Shown here: piece by piece, positions 49,196-58,828 of the stretch | Position numbering within the stretch: position 1 is the first letter of the stretch | How the letters are laid out: every line of letters starts with the position of its first letter | Translations under genes and position numbers: made by a program | Notes under the pieces: generated by a model | What the model was told of the DNA's origin: nothing | Database searches by the model: none | What the model saw: the letters and a program-made list of their open reading frames with translations, nothing else | Assembly: GCF_030296595.1 (NCBI RefSeq) | Contig: NZ_AP027731.1 | Location: 992,001-1,056,000, forward strand | DNA from: Naasia aerilata | Lineage (GTDB): Bacteria; Actinomycetota; Actinomycetes; Actinomycetales; Microbacteriaceae | Length of the DNA: 64,000 bases | Reading direction: 5' to 3'

Positions 49196-49201
49196 ACGGT
49201 A
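49196..49201 (-). promoter_or_regulatory. -10 box of a leaderless start
   Basis: TACCGT on the minus strand, six bases before GTG 49189. It is identical in box and spacing to the one at 2910. Confidence 0.5.
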
Positions 49202-49295
49202 CCCCGCGTGTCGCAACGCTCCTGACGGATCGCAACCGCGCACCGCTGCGACGCGTCCGCACGGATGCGACGCGCTCGCGCACCTGCGCCGCCGA

Positions 49296-49301
49296 TAGCC
49301 T
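49296..49301 (+). promoter_or_regulatory. -10 box of purD, leaderless start
   Basis: TAGCCT followed by six bases and the purD GTG (49308). No Shine-Dalgarno sequence precedes that GTG. Confidence 0.55.
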
Positions 49302-49307
49302 GGGCGG

Positions 49308-50581
49308 GTGCGGATCCTCGTCCTCGGTTCCGGCGCGCGCGAGCACGCCATCGTCGATGCCCTCCTCGCCGCCCCCGACCGCCCGGATGTGCTCGTGGCC
49401 CCCGGGAACGCCGGCATCGCGGAGAGCGCGCCCCTCGTGGCAGTCGGCGACATCGCCGATCCGGAAGCGGTCGCCGAGTGGGTGCAGGCGAATCCGGTCG
49501 ATCTGGTCGTCATCGGGCCCGAGGCGCCGCTCATCGCCGGCGTCGCCGACGCCCTCCGCGAGCGCGGGATCCCGGTGTTCGGGCCCGGCCGCGCGGCCGC
49601 ACAGCTCGAGGGCAGCAAGGCGTTCGCGAAGCGGATCATGGCGGAGGCGGGCGTCCCGACCGGGCGCGCGATCCGCGCCGGGACCCTGGCCGAGGCGGAG
49701 GCCGCGCTCGACGAGCTCGGCGCGCCCTACGTCGTGAAGGCCGACGGTCTGGCGGCCGGGAAGGGCGTGCTCGTCACCGAGGACCGCGCCGCCGCTCTCG
49801 CGCACGCGACCCGCTACATCGAGCAGGGCGCCGTGCTGGTCGAGGAGCACCTGACCGGCGATGAGGTGTCGCTCTTCTTCCTCTCCGACGGCCACACCGT
49901 GCTCCCCTCTCCCCCGCGCAGGACTACAAGCGGCTCCTCGACGGCGACGAGGGCCCCAACACCGGCGGCATGGGCGCCTACTCGCCCCTTCCCTGGCTCG
50001 CGGAGGCCTTCGGCAGCGAGCGGGCGTTCGTGCAGAGCGTCCTGGAGACGATCGCGGAGCCGGTGGTCCGCCAGCTGGAGCACGAGGACACTCCCTTCCT
50101 CGGCCTCCTGTACTGCGGCCTCATCGTGGACGGCGACCGCATCCGGGTGATCGAGTTCAATGCGCGGTTCGGCGACCCGGAGACGCAGGTGGTCCTGCCT
50201 CGGCTCGTGACTCCGCTGCCCGGGCTGCTGTTCGCGGCGGCGAGCGGCGAGCTGGGCGGCCGCGAGTGGCCCGCGTTCGCCGATCGAGCCGCCGTCGGCG
50301 TGGTCCTGGCAAGCGAGGGCTACCCGGACGCACCTGTCCCGGGCCGCCCGATCTACGGCTTCGGGGACGCGCAGACCGTTCCGGAAGTCCGCATCGACCA
50401 CGCCGCGACGCGCACCCGCGAGGACGGGACGATGCTCGCCTCCGGAGGCCGGGTGGTCACGGTCGTCGCTCTGGCGGACGACTTCCGGGAGGCGCGCTCG
50501 CGCGTCTACGCCGCCGTCGACGCCCTGGATCTCGAGGGCGGCCAGTACCGCACCGACATCGCCGATCGGGTGGCCCGGTGA
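49308..50581 (+). CDS. purD: Phosphoribosylamine-glycine ligase (one frameshift)
   Basis: About 424 residues after restoring one C in the CCCC run at 49905-49908. GAR synthetase joins phosphoribosylamine and glycine with ATP (second purine step). The N-terminal [12 protein letters not shown], the ATP-grasp block [29 protein letters not shown] and [12 protein letters not shown] are all present. Restoring the base gives [12 protein letters not shown], as in the family. An essential biosynthetic gene broken this way points to an assembly fault. The stop overlaps purC (GTGA). Confidence 0.96.
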
Positions 50582-51456
50582 GCACCTCGGCCGACGGCGC
50601 CGCCGGCGGGGTTCTCCAACTCGACGGCTGGGAGCACGTCTACTCGGGCAAGGTCCGCGAGCTGTACCGCCCGGCGGGCGGCGCCGGCGACCGGATGCTC
50701 GTGGTCGCCACCGATCGGGTGAGCGCCTTCGACCACGTCCTCGAGCCGGGCATTCCCGGCAAGGGCGAGCTCCTCACCAGGCTGAGCCGGTGGTGGTTCG
50801 ACCGGCTGGCGGTCCCCAACCACCTGGTCGCCCCGCAGGAGGTTCCCGCGGAGGTGGACGGCCGCGCGATGCTCGTGCGGGCGCTAGACATGTACCCGAT
50901 CGAGTGCGTGGTCCGGGGCTACCTGACCGGCAGCGGCTGGGCGGAGTACCGCGAGACGCAGAGTGTGTGCGGCGTCCCCCTGCCGGCGGGCCTCACCGAC
51001 GGGGACCGGCTGCCCGCGCCGATCTACACCCCTGCCTACAAGGCCCCGCAGGGCGAGCACGACGAGAACATCCCGTTCGAGCGCACCGTGGAGCTCGTGG
51101 GACAGGAGCGGGCGGAGGAGTTGCGCCGCCTGTCACTCGAGGTGTTCGCGGCCGCATCGGAGATCGCCGAGTCGCACGGCGTGATCCTCGCCGACACCAA
51201 GTTCGAGTTCGGCGCCGACCCGGCGACCGGGTCGACCCTGTTGGCCGACGAGGTTCTGACGAGCGACTCCAGCCGGTACTGGGACGCGGCCGAGTGGCAC
51301 GACGGCATCCGGGGGCGCAGCTTCGACAAGCAGATCGTGCGCGACTGGCTGGCGGCGAACTGGGACAAGACGGGCACTCCGCCCGTCCTGCCCGCCGAGA
51401 TCGTCGAGCGGACCGCGGCGCGCTATCGGGAGCTCCTCGAGCGCTTCGCCGGCTGA
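50578..51456 (+). CDS. purC: Phosphoribosylaminoimidazole-succinocarboxamide synthase
   Basis: A 292-residue SAICAR synthetase that joins CAIR and aspartate with ATP. Diagnostic blocks: YSGKVRELY, LVVATDRVSAFD, PIECVVRGYLTGSGW, LADTKFEFG and SFDKQIVRDW. It is of the yeast-like length common in actinobacteria. GTG 50578 overlaps the purD stop, so the two are translationally coupled. Confidence 0.97.
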   Translation: MSTSADGAAGGVLQLDGWEHVYSGKVRELYRPAGGAGDRMLVVATDRVSAFDHVLEPGIPGKGELLTRLSRWWFDRLAVPNHLVAPQEVPAEVDGRAMLVRALDMYPIECVVRGYLTGSGWAEYRETQSVCGVPLPAGLTDGDRLPAPIYTPAYKAPQGEHDENIPFERTVELVGQERAEELRRLSLEVFAAASEIAESHGVILADTKFEFGADPATGSTLLADEVLTSDSSRYWDAAEWHDGIRGRSFDKQIVRDWLAANWDKTGTPPVLPAEIVERTAARYRELLERFAG

Positions 51457-51459
51457 CGC

Positions 51460-51534
51460 TGCGCCCGCGGACCCTCCCCGCGCGGCGGACGGCGACCTCC
51501 TCCGGACGGCTGATCCCGGGCCCCGGAGGGCGCA
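51460..51534. repeat. Possible intergenic palindrome after purC
   Basis: TGCGCCC (51460-51466) pairs with GGGCGCA (51528-51534), with a weaker TCCGG/CCGGA inside. It begins 3 bp after the purC stop and its right arm abuts the -10 box of the kinase gene. It is weaker than the other elements. Confidence 0.45.
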
Positions 51535-51535
51535 C

Positions 51536-51541
51536 TAGCGT
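51536..51541 (+). promoter_or_regulatory. -10 box of the kinase operon, leaderless start
   Basis: TAGCGT, six bases, then GTG 51548 of the sensor kinase. No ribosome-binding site is visible. Confidence 0.55.
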
Positions 51542-51547
51542 GGAACG

Positions 51548-52803
51548 GTGGACCCGCTGAGCGACGACTGGGTGCGCCCGGAGCCGGACCGCCGCGCCCT
51601 GCGGGCCGATGCGCTCGTGGCCCTGGCTCTCGCCGCAGGAACGGGGCTCAGCGTCGTCCTCTACTCGGTCGGCGGCGTGTACGACCATCCGGCGCCGTGG
51701 TGGGCGAGCGTCCTCTACGTCGCGTTCACCGCGCTGCCGCTCGCCCTGCGCCGCACGGCCCCGGCGTGGTCGCGGTCGTCGTCTCGATCGCCTACGGCCT
51801 CGGCCAGGGCTTCCGAGTGCCCGAGCTGCTGTTCGGCAACGTGTCCCTGTACCTCGCCATCTACTCCCTCGGGGCGTGGGGACGCAGCCGTGCCGCCAGC
51901 CGGCTGGTGCGCATCCTCATCATCATCGGCATGTTCCTCTGGCTGTTCCTCACGATCGGGTTCCAGTTCTCGAATCCCGAGGCGCTCGCCGAATTCACGG
52001 ACGGTGCGTCGCCCGAGGCCGCTGTCGCCATCGCGCTGCTCAGCATCCTCCTCAACCTGCTGTTCTTCGGCGCCGCGTATGTCATCGGCGACCGCGCCTG
52101 GGCGTCGGCCCGCGCCCGCGCCGCGCTCGAGCAGCGCACGCGGGAGCTCGCGGCCGAGCGGGAGCACAGCGCCGCCCAGGCGGTCGTGCTCGAGCGGGTC
52201 CGGATCGCGCGTGAGCTGCACGACGTCGTCGCTCACCACGTGTCCGTCATGGGCATCCAGGCGGGGGCCGCCCGGCGCGTGCTCGACCGCGATCCCGCTC
52301 AGGCGGAGGAGGCGCTCACCGCCATCGAGCAGAGCGCGCGGCGGGCGGTGGAGGACCTGCAGAACCTCCTCGGCACCCTCCGGAGCGACGAGCCGGAGGA
52401 CACGCCTGCGCCCAGCACGCTCGGGGTGGACCAGCTTGAGTCGCTCGTGTCCGAGGTGACCGGTGCCGGTCGGGCGGCCCGATTCGCGACGGTCGGCACT
52501 CCCCGGCCGGTGGACGGCACCGTGGGCAACACGCTCTACCGGGTTGCTCAGGAGGCGCTCACGAACTCGCTCAAGCACGCAGGACCCTCCGCCGAGATCG
52601 ACGTGCGGCTGCGCTACCTCGACGACGCCGTCGAGATCGAGATCAGCGACACCGGCGGGCGGCCGGTCACGCGCGCCGCCGGGGCGGGCCTCGGCCAGCT
52701 GGGGATGCGCGAGCGCGTGGACGCCGTGGGCGGGACGCTCGAGGCGGGCCCGCGATCCCGAGGCGGCTACCTCGTCCGCGCCCGTATTCCGGCGGCGGCA
52801 TGA
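51548..52803 (+). CDS. NarL-type sensor histidine kinase (one frameshift)
   Basis: About 418 residues after restoring one G near 51763-51764. It has an N-terminal membrane part with four or five helices and a coiled segment (ARARAALEQRTRELAAEREHSA). The HisKA_3 phospho-acceptor is in ERVRIARELHDVVAHHVSVM and the HATPase_c part has NTLYRVAQEALTNSLKHA and GLGQLGMRERV. It should phosphorylate the adjacent LuxR-type regulator. The stop overlaps the regulator start (ATGA). The sensed signal is unknown. Confidence 0.92.
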
Positions 52804-53474
52804 GCGCCTCGGACCGCGGCGCCGGCGCCGGAATCCGCGTCGTTCTCGCGGATGATCAGGACCTGGTGCGTCGCGGGTTCCGGATGATCCTCGAGTCGGA
52901 GCCCGGCATCGAGGTCGTCGGTGAGGCCCGCAACGGCGACGAGGCCGTGACCGAGGTCGAGCGGCTCCGCCCGGACGTCGTCTGCCTCGACGTGCAGATG
53001 CCGGGCACGGACGGACTCGAGGCGGCCCGCCGCATCGCACGGCTCGGCGGGCCCACGGCAGTGCTCGTCCTCACGACGTTCGACCGCGACGACTACCTGT
53101 TCGAGGCGCTGCGCTCCGGCGCGAGCGGCTTCCTGCTGAAGACCACGTCGCCCGAGAAGCTCATCGAGGCGGTCCAGGTCGTGGCGGCAGGGAACGCGCT
53201 GCTGGCCCCGGATGTCACCAAGCGGGTGATCGAGCGCTTCGCGAGCGGCTCCGTCTCGGCGCCGAACCCGGCCCTCGCCGAGCTCACGGAGCGCGAGGCG
53301 GAGGTGCTGGCCCTGCTCGGCCGCGGGATGTCCAACGCGGAGATCGCCGGCCGCCTGTTCCTCGGCGAAGCGACCGTGAAGACGCACGTCTCGAAGGTGC
53401 TGCTGAAGCTCAACCTCCGCGATCGCGTGCATGCCGCGGTCTTCGCCCACGAGAACGGCCTCGCCGGCCGCTGA
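52800..53474 (+). CDS. LuxR/NarL family response regulator
   Basis: A 224-residue two-domain regulator. The receiver has the acidic pair in VVLADDQDLVRRGF, the phospho-acceptor Asp in VCLDVQMPG and the late Lys in FLLKTTSPEKL. The C-terminal LuxR helix-turn-helix reads LTEREAEVLALLGRGMSNAEIA..FLGEATVKTHVSKVL. It is coupled to the kinase gene and lies 105 bp upstream of an ABC exporter that it probably controls, as in peptide-antibiotic-sensing modules. Confidence 0.95.
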   Translation: MSASDRGAGAGIRVVLADDQDLVRRGFRMILESEPGIEVVGEARNGDEAVTEVERLRPDVVCLDVQMPGTDGLEAARRIARLGGPTAVLVLTTFDRDDYLFEALRSGASGFLLKTTSPEKLIEAVQVVAAGNALLAPDVTKRVIERFASGSVSAPNPALAELTEREAEVLALLGRGMSNAEIAGRLFLGEATVKTHVSKVLLKLNLRDRVHAAVFAHENGLAGR

Positions 53475-53579
53475 GCAGGACGGTCACCTCCGCCGCTCGG
53501 GGGAGCCGGATTCGAGCCGCACGGCGGATGTCCCCCCGCATCCCTCTCCTTAGCGTTGGCGAGAAGGAAAGGAGTTGTG

Positions 53580-54461
53580 ATGATCGCCATCGACCACGTC
53601 ACCAAGCGCTTCGGCGAGCGCCTCGCCCTCGACGAGGTGACCTTCGAGATCGGCGGCGGCCGGCTGACCGGCTTCGTCGGCGCCAACGGCGCCGGCAAGA
53701 CGACGACCATGCGCGTGATCCTGGGCCTCCTCCGCCCCGATTCCGGCGGAGTGACGCTGGACGGCCGGGCGGTCACGCCGGGAGACCGCCGGCGGTTCGG
53801 CTACATGCCGGAGGAGCGCGGGCTGTACCCGAAGATGAAGGTCGCCGAGCAGATCGAGTACCTCGGCCGGCTCCGCGGGCTCACCAAGGTCGCGGCGGCC
53901 GGTGCCACGGCGGAGCTGCTCGCCCGCCTGGAGCTCGACGCGCGAGCGAACGACACGGTCGAGAGCCTGTCGCTCGGCAACCAGCAGCGCGCGCAGATCG
54001 CGGCGGCCCTCGTGCACGACCCCGAGGTGCTGATCCTGGACGAGCCGTTCTCGGGCCTCGACCCACTGGCCGTGGACGCCGTCGTCGGCGTGCTGCAGGA
54101 GCGCGCGGCGCGGGGCGTGCCCGTGCTCTTCTCCAGTCACCAGCTCGAGCTGGTCGAGCGGCTGTGCGACGACCTGGTGATCATCTCGGCGGGCACCATC
54201 CGCGCGGCCGGCGCCGCCGAGCGACTCCGCACCGACAACTCGACCCCCGCGTGGGAGCTCCTGACGGGCGAGGACTCGGGCTGGCTGCGGGCCGAACCGG
54301 GCGTGCTCGTGCGCGAGTTCGGCGCAGGCTGGGCGCTCTTCGAGGCCGATGAGGCCACGGCCCAGCGCATTCTCCGCTCGGCTGTCGGCCGCGGATCCGT
54401 CGTCTCCTTCACCCGTTCCCGGCCGAGCCTGGCCCAGATCTTCACGGAGGTCGTCAAGTGA
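53580..54461 (+). CDS. ABC transporter ATP-binding protein (ABC-2 exporter)
   Basis: A 293-residue ATPase. Walker A GANGAGKTT is near residues 35-43, the signature reads LSLGNQQR, Walker B VLILDEPFSGLDP, and the switch His is in LFSSHQ. A C-terminal extension of about 70 residues resembles NatA-type ATPases with DUF4162. AAAGGAG lies 5 bases before ATG 53580; TAGCGT at 53551 may be its own -10 box. It overlaps the permease gene by GTGA. Confidence 0.94.
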   Translation: MIAIDHVTKRFGERLALDEVTFEIGGGRLTGFVGANGAGKTTTMRVILGLLRPDSGGVTLDGRAVTPGDRRRFGYMPEERGLYPKMKVAEQIEYLGRLRGLTKVAAAGATAELLARLELDARANDTVESLSLGNQQRAQIAAALVHDPEVLILDEPFSGLDPLAVDAVVGVLQERAARGVPVLFSSHQLELVERLCDDLVIISAGTIRAAGAAERLRTDNSTPAWELLTGEDSGWLRAEPGVLVREFGAGWALFEADEATAQRILRSAVGRGSVVSFTRSRPSLAQIFTEVVK

Positions 54462-55543
54462 GCACGTCGCCCCTCTCCTTCTGGAGCAGCGTCGGGCTGG
54501 TCGCCGACCGCGAGATCCGGGCGAAGCTGCGCAGCAAGGCCTTCGTGATCTCCGCCCTCATCCTCGTCCTCGGCGTGCTGGCCTCCATCGTCATCGGGAG
54601 CATCGCGTCGCAGAACACCTCGGACATCCCGGTCGCGGTCGTGCAGGGCACCCCGGACGTGCTCGGCGGCGTGGACGGCGTGGATGCCACCACGGTCGGC
54701 TCGACCGGCGAGGCGGAGCAGCTCGTGCGCGACAAGAAGGTGGACGCCGCCCTCGTTCCGGACAGCGGCCAGCTCGGCTACCGCGTCATCGCGCTCGACT
54801 CGACGCCGGACACCCTCGTGTCGCTGCTGAGCGTGCGCCCCGCGGTGGACCTGCTCGAGCCGGCGCCCACCAACGAGCTGCTCGTCTATCTGGTCGCCCT
54901 CGGCTTCGGGCTCATCTTCTTCGTCTCCGCGATCACCTTCGGAGCGACGATCGCCCAGAGCGTCGTGGAGGAGAAGCAGACGCGTGTGGTCGAGCTGCTC
55001 ATCTCCGCGATCCCGGCTCGGGCGCTCCTGGCCGGCAAGGTGATCGGCAACAGCGTGCTCGCGCTCGCCCAGATCGTCGTGATCGCCATCGTCGCGACCG
55101 CCGCCCTCGCCCTCACCGGGCAGCAGAACCTGCTGACCTCGCTCGGCCCGTCCGTGCTGTGGTTCATCGCGTTCTTCGCGGTCGGCTTCGTGCTGCTCGC
55201 GGCGATCTTCGCAGCGAGCGCCGCCCTCGTCTCCCGGCAGGAGGACGTCGGATCGGTGACCTCTCCGGTCACGATGCTCGTGATGATCCCGTACTTCCTC
55301 ATCGTCTTCTTCAACGACAACGAGCTCGTCCTGGGGATCATGTCCTACGTGCCCTTCTCGGCGCCGGTGGGGATGCCGATGCGGATCTTCCTGGGCACCG
55401 CGCAGTGGTGGGAGCCGCTGCTGTCGCTCGCGATCGTCGTGGCCACCACCGCGGGCGCCGTCCTGCTCGGTGCGCGGATCTACGAGAACTCGCTGCTGCG
55501 GATGGGCGGTCGCGTGAAGCTCGGGGACGCGATCCGCGGCTAG
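54458..55543 (+). CDS. ABC-2 family permease (NatB-like)
   Basis: A 361-residue permease. The first helix at about 24-50 is followed by a large extracytoplasmic domain and five more helices in the second half. EEKQTRVVELLISAIPARALLAGKV is the conserved cytoplasmic segment of NatB/CcmB-like ABC-2 proteins. It works with the ATPase just upstream to export a substrate (sodium, antibiotic or peptide in known cases). It ends the two-component/ABC gene set. Confidence 0.92.
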   Translation: MSTSPLSFWSSVGLVADREIRAKLRSKAFVISALILVLGVLASIVIGSIASQNTSDIPVAVVQGTPDVLGGVDGVDATTVGSTGEAEQLVRDKKVDAALVPDSGQLGYRVIALDSTPDTLVSLLSVRPAVDLLEPAPTNELLVYLVALGFGLIFFVSAITFGATIAQSVVEEKQTRVVELLISAIPARALLAGKVIGNSVLALAQIVVIAIVATAALALTGQQNLLTSLGPSVLWFIAFFAVGFVLLAAIFAASAALVSRQEDVGSVTSPVTMLVMIPYFLIVFFNDNELVLGIMSYVPFSAPVGMPMRIFLGTAQWWEPLLSLAIVVATTAGAVLLGARIYENSLLRMGGRVKLGDAIRG

Positions 55544-55556
55544 CGGTTCCGGGGCA

Positions 55557-55618
55557 CGAAAGCGCGGGTGAACCCGCCGTTCCCCGGGTCTAGCTGCACC
55601 CGCGGGATGACGGTTTCG
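55557..55618. repeat. Intergenic nested palindrome (CGCGGGTG type)
   Basis: CGAAA/TTTCG (55557-55561 with 55614-55618) encloses CGCGGGTG/CACCCGCG (55563-55570 with 55597-55604), which encloses ACCCG/CGGGT (55572-55576 with 55585-55589). It starts 14 bp after the ABC permease stop. Confidence 0.72.
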
Positions 55619-55706
55619 CCCGCGGAGGCGTACGGACCACGCGCGTGCGGAAGCGAGCGGGCCCACGCCGCCGGAATGCCGCGGCCCTTTGCAACGTTTC
55701 CTCAGC

Positions 55707-56576
55707 ATGACCGACGCCCGGGATGTGCTCGCCCCCGCCACGACCATGGGCGCCGTGACGCTCGCCGTGGCCGACCTCGACACGATGGTCGCCTACTACC
55801 GAGGCGGAGTCGGGCTCGACCTCCTCGCCGAGGAGGGCGGCCGGGCGTCTCTGGGTCGCAACGGGAGGACGGCGCTCGTGCTCGAGCAGCGGGCCGAGCT
55901 CCGTCACGCATCGCCCTCGCAGGCGGGGCTGTACCACACGGCCTTCCTGTTCGCCGATCAGGCCGACCTCGCGGCATCCGTCTACTCGGTCGCCACGCGC
56001 TACGGCGGCTCCTTCACCGGCAGCTCCGACCACCTCGTCAGCAAGGCGCTCTACTTCGACGATCCGGAGGGGAACGGCGTCGAGCTGTACTGGGACCGGC
56101 CGCGCGACGAGTGGCGCTGGCGCGGCGGCAGCGTGGAGATGGGCACCGTCTTCCTCGATCCCAACCGCTTCCTCGCCGAGAACCTCACCGACACCGGCGC
56201 AGAGGCCGGGCCGTCGGGCGACGCGGGAGTCGGCCACGTGCACCTCAAGGTGGGCGACATCGCGACCGCGAAGGCGTTCTACGTCGACACGCTCGGGTTC
56301 GAGGTCACGGCGGCATTCGGCGACTCCGCGCTGTTCGTCTCCGCGGGCGGATACCACCACCACCTCGGCATGAACACGTGGCACAGCGCGGGCGCGGGCA
56401 CGCGCACCCCGGCGCTGGGCCTCGGGCAGGTGTCCGTCACGGTGCCGGCCGCCGACGACCTCGGCGCGCTCCGCGAGCGGCTGACGGCCCGGCGCATCGG
56501 GCAGCGCGACACCGGGGACGCCGTCACGTTCGAGGACCCGTGGGCCAACACCGTCCGCGTGACCGTGGGCGCCTGA
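55707..56576 (+). CDS. Two-domain VOC protein (CatE-like ring-cleavage dioxygenase family)
   Basis: A 289-residue protein with two glyoxalase/dioxygenase domains. The first starts MGAVTLAVADLDTMVAYYR and has GLYHTAFL and GNGVELYWDRP; the second starts VGHVHLKVGDIATAKAFY and has GGYHHHLGMNTW. The arrangement fits the catechol-2,3-dioxygenase (CatE) family, with His and Glu residues for a divalent metal. A real ring-cleaving activity is not proven and no aromatic pathway genes are nearby. ATG 55707 is preferred to TTG 55689; neither has a clear ribosome-binding site. Confidence 0.85.
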   Translation: MTDARDVLAPATTMGAVTLAVADLDTMVAYYRGGVGLDLLAEEGGRASLGRNGRTALVLEQRAELRHASPSQAGLYHTAFLFADQADLAASVYSVATRYGGSFTGSSDHLVSKALYFDDPEGNGVELYWDRPRDEWRWRGGSVEMGTVFLDPNRFLAENLTDTGAEAGPSGDAGVGHVHLKVGDIATAKAFYVDTLGFEVTAAFGDSALFVSAGGYHHHLGMNTWHSAGAGTRTPALGLGQVSVTVPAADDLGALRERLTARRIGQRDTGDAVTFEDPWANTVRVTVGA

Positions 56577-56577
56577 C

Positions 56578-56634
56578 CGACTTGCCGAAAAGTCGCGCTA
56601 AGCGGCGTTGATAGCGGGACTTTGTGGCAAGTCG
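56578..56634. repeat. Intergenic long hairpin (CGACTTGCC type)
   Basis: A nearly continuous 20-bp hairpin: CGACTTGCC/GGCAAGTCG (56578-56586 with 56626-56634), AAAGTC/GACTTT (56589-56594 with 56618-56623) and CGCTA/TAGCG (56596-56600 with 56612-56616). It begins 1 bp after the VOC stop. A further hairpin, CGCCTCC/GGAGGCG, lies at 56633-56652 before the purS promoter. Confidence 0.85.
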
Positions 56635-56698
56635 CCTCCCTCCGAGGAGGCGGAGGCCGCCCGGTACACTTGATGGGTCCCGATCGGAAGGGTGGGCC

Positions 56699-56953
56699 GT
56701 GCCGACCATCGTCGTCGAAGTCATGCCGAAGGCGGAGCTCCTCGATCCTCAGGGCAAGGCCGTGGCCGGCGCCCTGCAGCGACTCGGCAAGAGCGAGTTC
56801 ACCTCCGTGCGGATCGGCAAGCGGTTCGAGCTCACCGTCGACGGCCCCGTCGACGACAGCGTGCTCGCGGACGTGCGGGACATCGCCCAGACGCTGCTCT
56901 CCAACGGCGTCATCGAGGACGTCGTGGCCATCCGGACGGAGGACGCGGAATGA
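56699..56953 (+). CDS. purS: Phosphoribosylformylglycinamidine synthase subunit PurS
   Basis: An 84-residue structural subunit that bridges PurQ and PurL in the Gram-positive type FGAM synthetase. It has the typical [19 protein letters not shown] opening and [19 protein letters not shown] lies 6-7 bases before GTG 56699; TACACT at 56675-56680 is a likely -10 box. The stop overlaps purQ (ATGA). Confidence 0.95.
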   Translation: MPTIVVEVMPKAELLDPQGKAVAGALQRLGKSEFTSVRIGKRFELTVDGPVDDSVLADVRDIAQTLLSNGVIEDVVAIRTEDAE

Positions 56954-57642
56954 GGATCGGCGTCGTCACCTTCCCCGGCTCGCTCGACGACCGGGACGCC
57001 GCACGCGGCATCCGCATCGCCGGAGCGGAGCCCGTCGCCCTCTGGCACGGCGACCACGACCTGCAGGGCGTCGACGCCCTCGTGCTGCCCGGCGGCTTCA
57101 GCTACGGGGACTACCTGCGCTGCGGCGCCATCGCGGCGCACTCCCCGATCATGACCGAGGTCATCGCCGCCGCGAACAGCGGAATGCCGGTGCTCGGGAT
57201 CTGCAACGGCTTCCAGATGCTCACCGAGGCGCACCTGCTGCCCGGCGGCCTGATCCGCAACGAGAAGGGCAGCTTCGTCTGCCGCGACCAGCGCCTCCGA
57301 GTGCAGAGCGTCGAGACGCAGTGGACGAGCGCCTTCGAAGCCGGCGAGGAGATCGTCATCCCCCTGAAGAACGGGGAGGGCGGCTACATCGCCGATCGGG
57401 ACACCATCCAGCGCCTCGAGGAGGAGGGCCGGGTCGTCTTCCGGTACCTCGGCTACAACCCGAACGGCTCGATGAACGACATCGCCGGAGTGGCCAACGA
57501 GCGCGGCAACGTCGTCGGGCTCATGCCGCATCCCGAGCACGCCGTGGAGCCGGGCTTCGGCCCCGACACCTCCGCCGCGATGCGCTCCGGAGTCGACGGG
57601 CTGCGGATCTTCCGCTCCGTGCTGGAGTCCGTGCTCGCCTGA
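56950..57642 (+). CDS. purQ: Phosphoribosylformylglycinamidine synthase subunit PurQ
   Basis: A 230-residue class I glutaminase that supplies ammonia to PurL. The nucleophile Cys is in [11 protein letters not shown] and the His-Glu pair in [10 protein letters not shown]. It is coupled to purS by an ATGA overlap. The catalytic partner purL is not next to it: two minus-strand genes and 1.3 kb intervene. Confidence 0.97.
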   Translation: MRIGVVTFPGSLDDRDAARGIRIAGAEPVALWHGDHDLQGVDALVLPGGFSYGDYLRCGAIAAHSPIMTEVIAAANSGMPVLGICNGFQMLTEAHLLPGGLIRNEKGSFVCRDQRLRVQSVETQWTSAFEAGEEIVIPLKNGEGGYIADRDTIQRLEEEGRVVFRYLGYNPNGSMNDIAGVANERGNVVGLMPHPEHAVEPGFGPDTSAAMRSGVDGLRIFRSVLESVLA

Positions 57643-57658
57643 GACCCTCGCGGACCGC

Positions 57659-58051
57659 TCACGCGGCCGCGCGTGCGGCTTTCTCGATCAGCTGAGTGAG
57701 GACGGCGCGGTCCACTCGGTCGAGGCGCGTCACGTAGAGGCAGCCCTTGCCCAGGCGGTGGGGTCCTAGCCGCTCGAGGAGAGGCTCCTCCTCCGGCCGA
57801 TGCGCGGGGAAGAGCCCGTAGAAGACGAGGGCCGCCGTTCGCGGCGCGAAGCCCACCACGAAGGTGTCCCCCTCCCGCCCGCTCTCGTAGCGATAGTGCA
57901 GATCGCCGACCCCGAGGATGCCTCCGCGCCACAGCCGGGCCGGCTGCCCGGCCGCCGCTTCAAGCGCCGCCCGCAACTCCCGCGCCTCGGCCTGCCGAGC
58001 CTCGGGCAGGCCGGCGAGGAACAGCTCGATCTCCTCACCGCTTCCGGTCAC
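57659..58051 (-). CDS. DUF1801/YdhG-like protein
   Basis: A 130-residue protein. LWRGGILGVGDLHYRYESGREGD and VGFAPRTAALVFYG followed by LGKGCLYVTRLDRVD match the DUF1801 family (frataxin-like YdhG fold); the function is unknown. It converges on purQ with 16 bp between stops. Confidence 0.82.
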   Translation of the reverse strand: MTGSGEEIELFLAGLPEARQAEARELRAALEAAAGQPARLWRGGILGVGDLHYRYESGREGDTFVVGFAPRTAALVFYGLFPAHRPEEEPLLERLGPHRLGKGCLYVTRLDRVDRAVLTQLIEKAARAAA

Positions 58052-58091
58052 GGCAGGAACCGTACCCCTCGCGCGGGCTCCGCTGGAACGA

Positions 58092-58149
58092 CGAACGTGC
58101 CCCGGGCTCCCCGGCGGTGTCGCCGGAAGAGTCGCACGGGGCGCGTTCG
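58092..58149. repeat. Intergenic palindrome (CGAACGTGCCCCG type)
   Basis: CGAACGTGCCCCG (58092-58104) pairs with 58137-58149 over 13 positions with one G-T contact. Inside, CCGGCG-gtgt-CGCCGG (58111-58116 with 58121-58126) forms a tight hairpin. It lies between the padR stop and the DUF1801 start. Confidence 0.8.
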
Positions 58150-58181
58150 GATGTCAGGGGCGTTCGGGGATGCCCGCACGG

Positions 58182-58777
58182 CTACTCGGCGAGCATGCCG
58201 TAGAGGGTCTTGCGGAGAGCATCCATCTGGTCGGCCGCCGTGGCGCGCTGCTCGGGCGTGGCGTCGGACGAGAACTGCCGGACCGCCTTCGCCAGCTTCA
58301 TGACGCTGGTCCAGAAGGGGTCCTCCTCGACGGGCTCGCCGCCCGGCAGGCCACCCCAGGCGGCATCGAGCTCGTCCTGGTGCTCCTCGACGTAGGCGCG
58401 TCCCTGTTCGGTGAGCGCATACTCGCTGCCGCGGGCGTCGCCGCCGCCGGTCACGAGACCCTCGTCGGCCAGCTGCTGGAGGGTCGGGTACACCGACCCC
58501 GGGCTGGGACGCCAGCGGCCCTCCGTGCGCTCCGAGATGGAGCGGATGAGGCCGTAGCCGTTGGAGGGCGCCTGCGAAAGCAGGGACAGGAGCACGAGCC
58601 GGACGTCGCCGCGGCGAGCGCGGCCACGGCCGCGCGGGCCGCCGGGGAAGCCGGGACCGAAGCCAGGGCCGAAGCCGGGGCGGAAGCCGGGTCCGAAGAA
58701 CCCGTGGTGGCCGAAGCCGTCGGGGCCGCGGCGGGGAATGCGACCACGCGGGTCGCGATCAGGGATAGGGGGAACAT
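58182..58777 (-). CDS. PadR family transcriptional regulator (frameshift near the start)
   Basis: About 198 residues. The proposed ATG 58777 has GAGAGGA 5 bases ahead; restoring one base in the GGGGG run (plus strand) at 58768-58772 gives MFPPIPDRDPRGR and joins the frame of the rest. A Gly/Phe/Pro-rich stretch (GFFGPGFRPGFGPGF) precedes the winged helix (LVLLSLLSQAPSNGYGL, then PSPGSVYPTLQQLADEGLV), and a helical tail closes it. A CGATATATCG palindrome lies 52 bp upstream, the same word as at the other padR operon. Confidence 0.88.
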
Positions 58778-58828
58778 GGTGTCCTCTCAGGTCTGGTGCC
58801 GCCGGGCCAGTCCCGAGCGACACAGTAA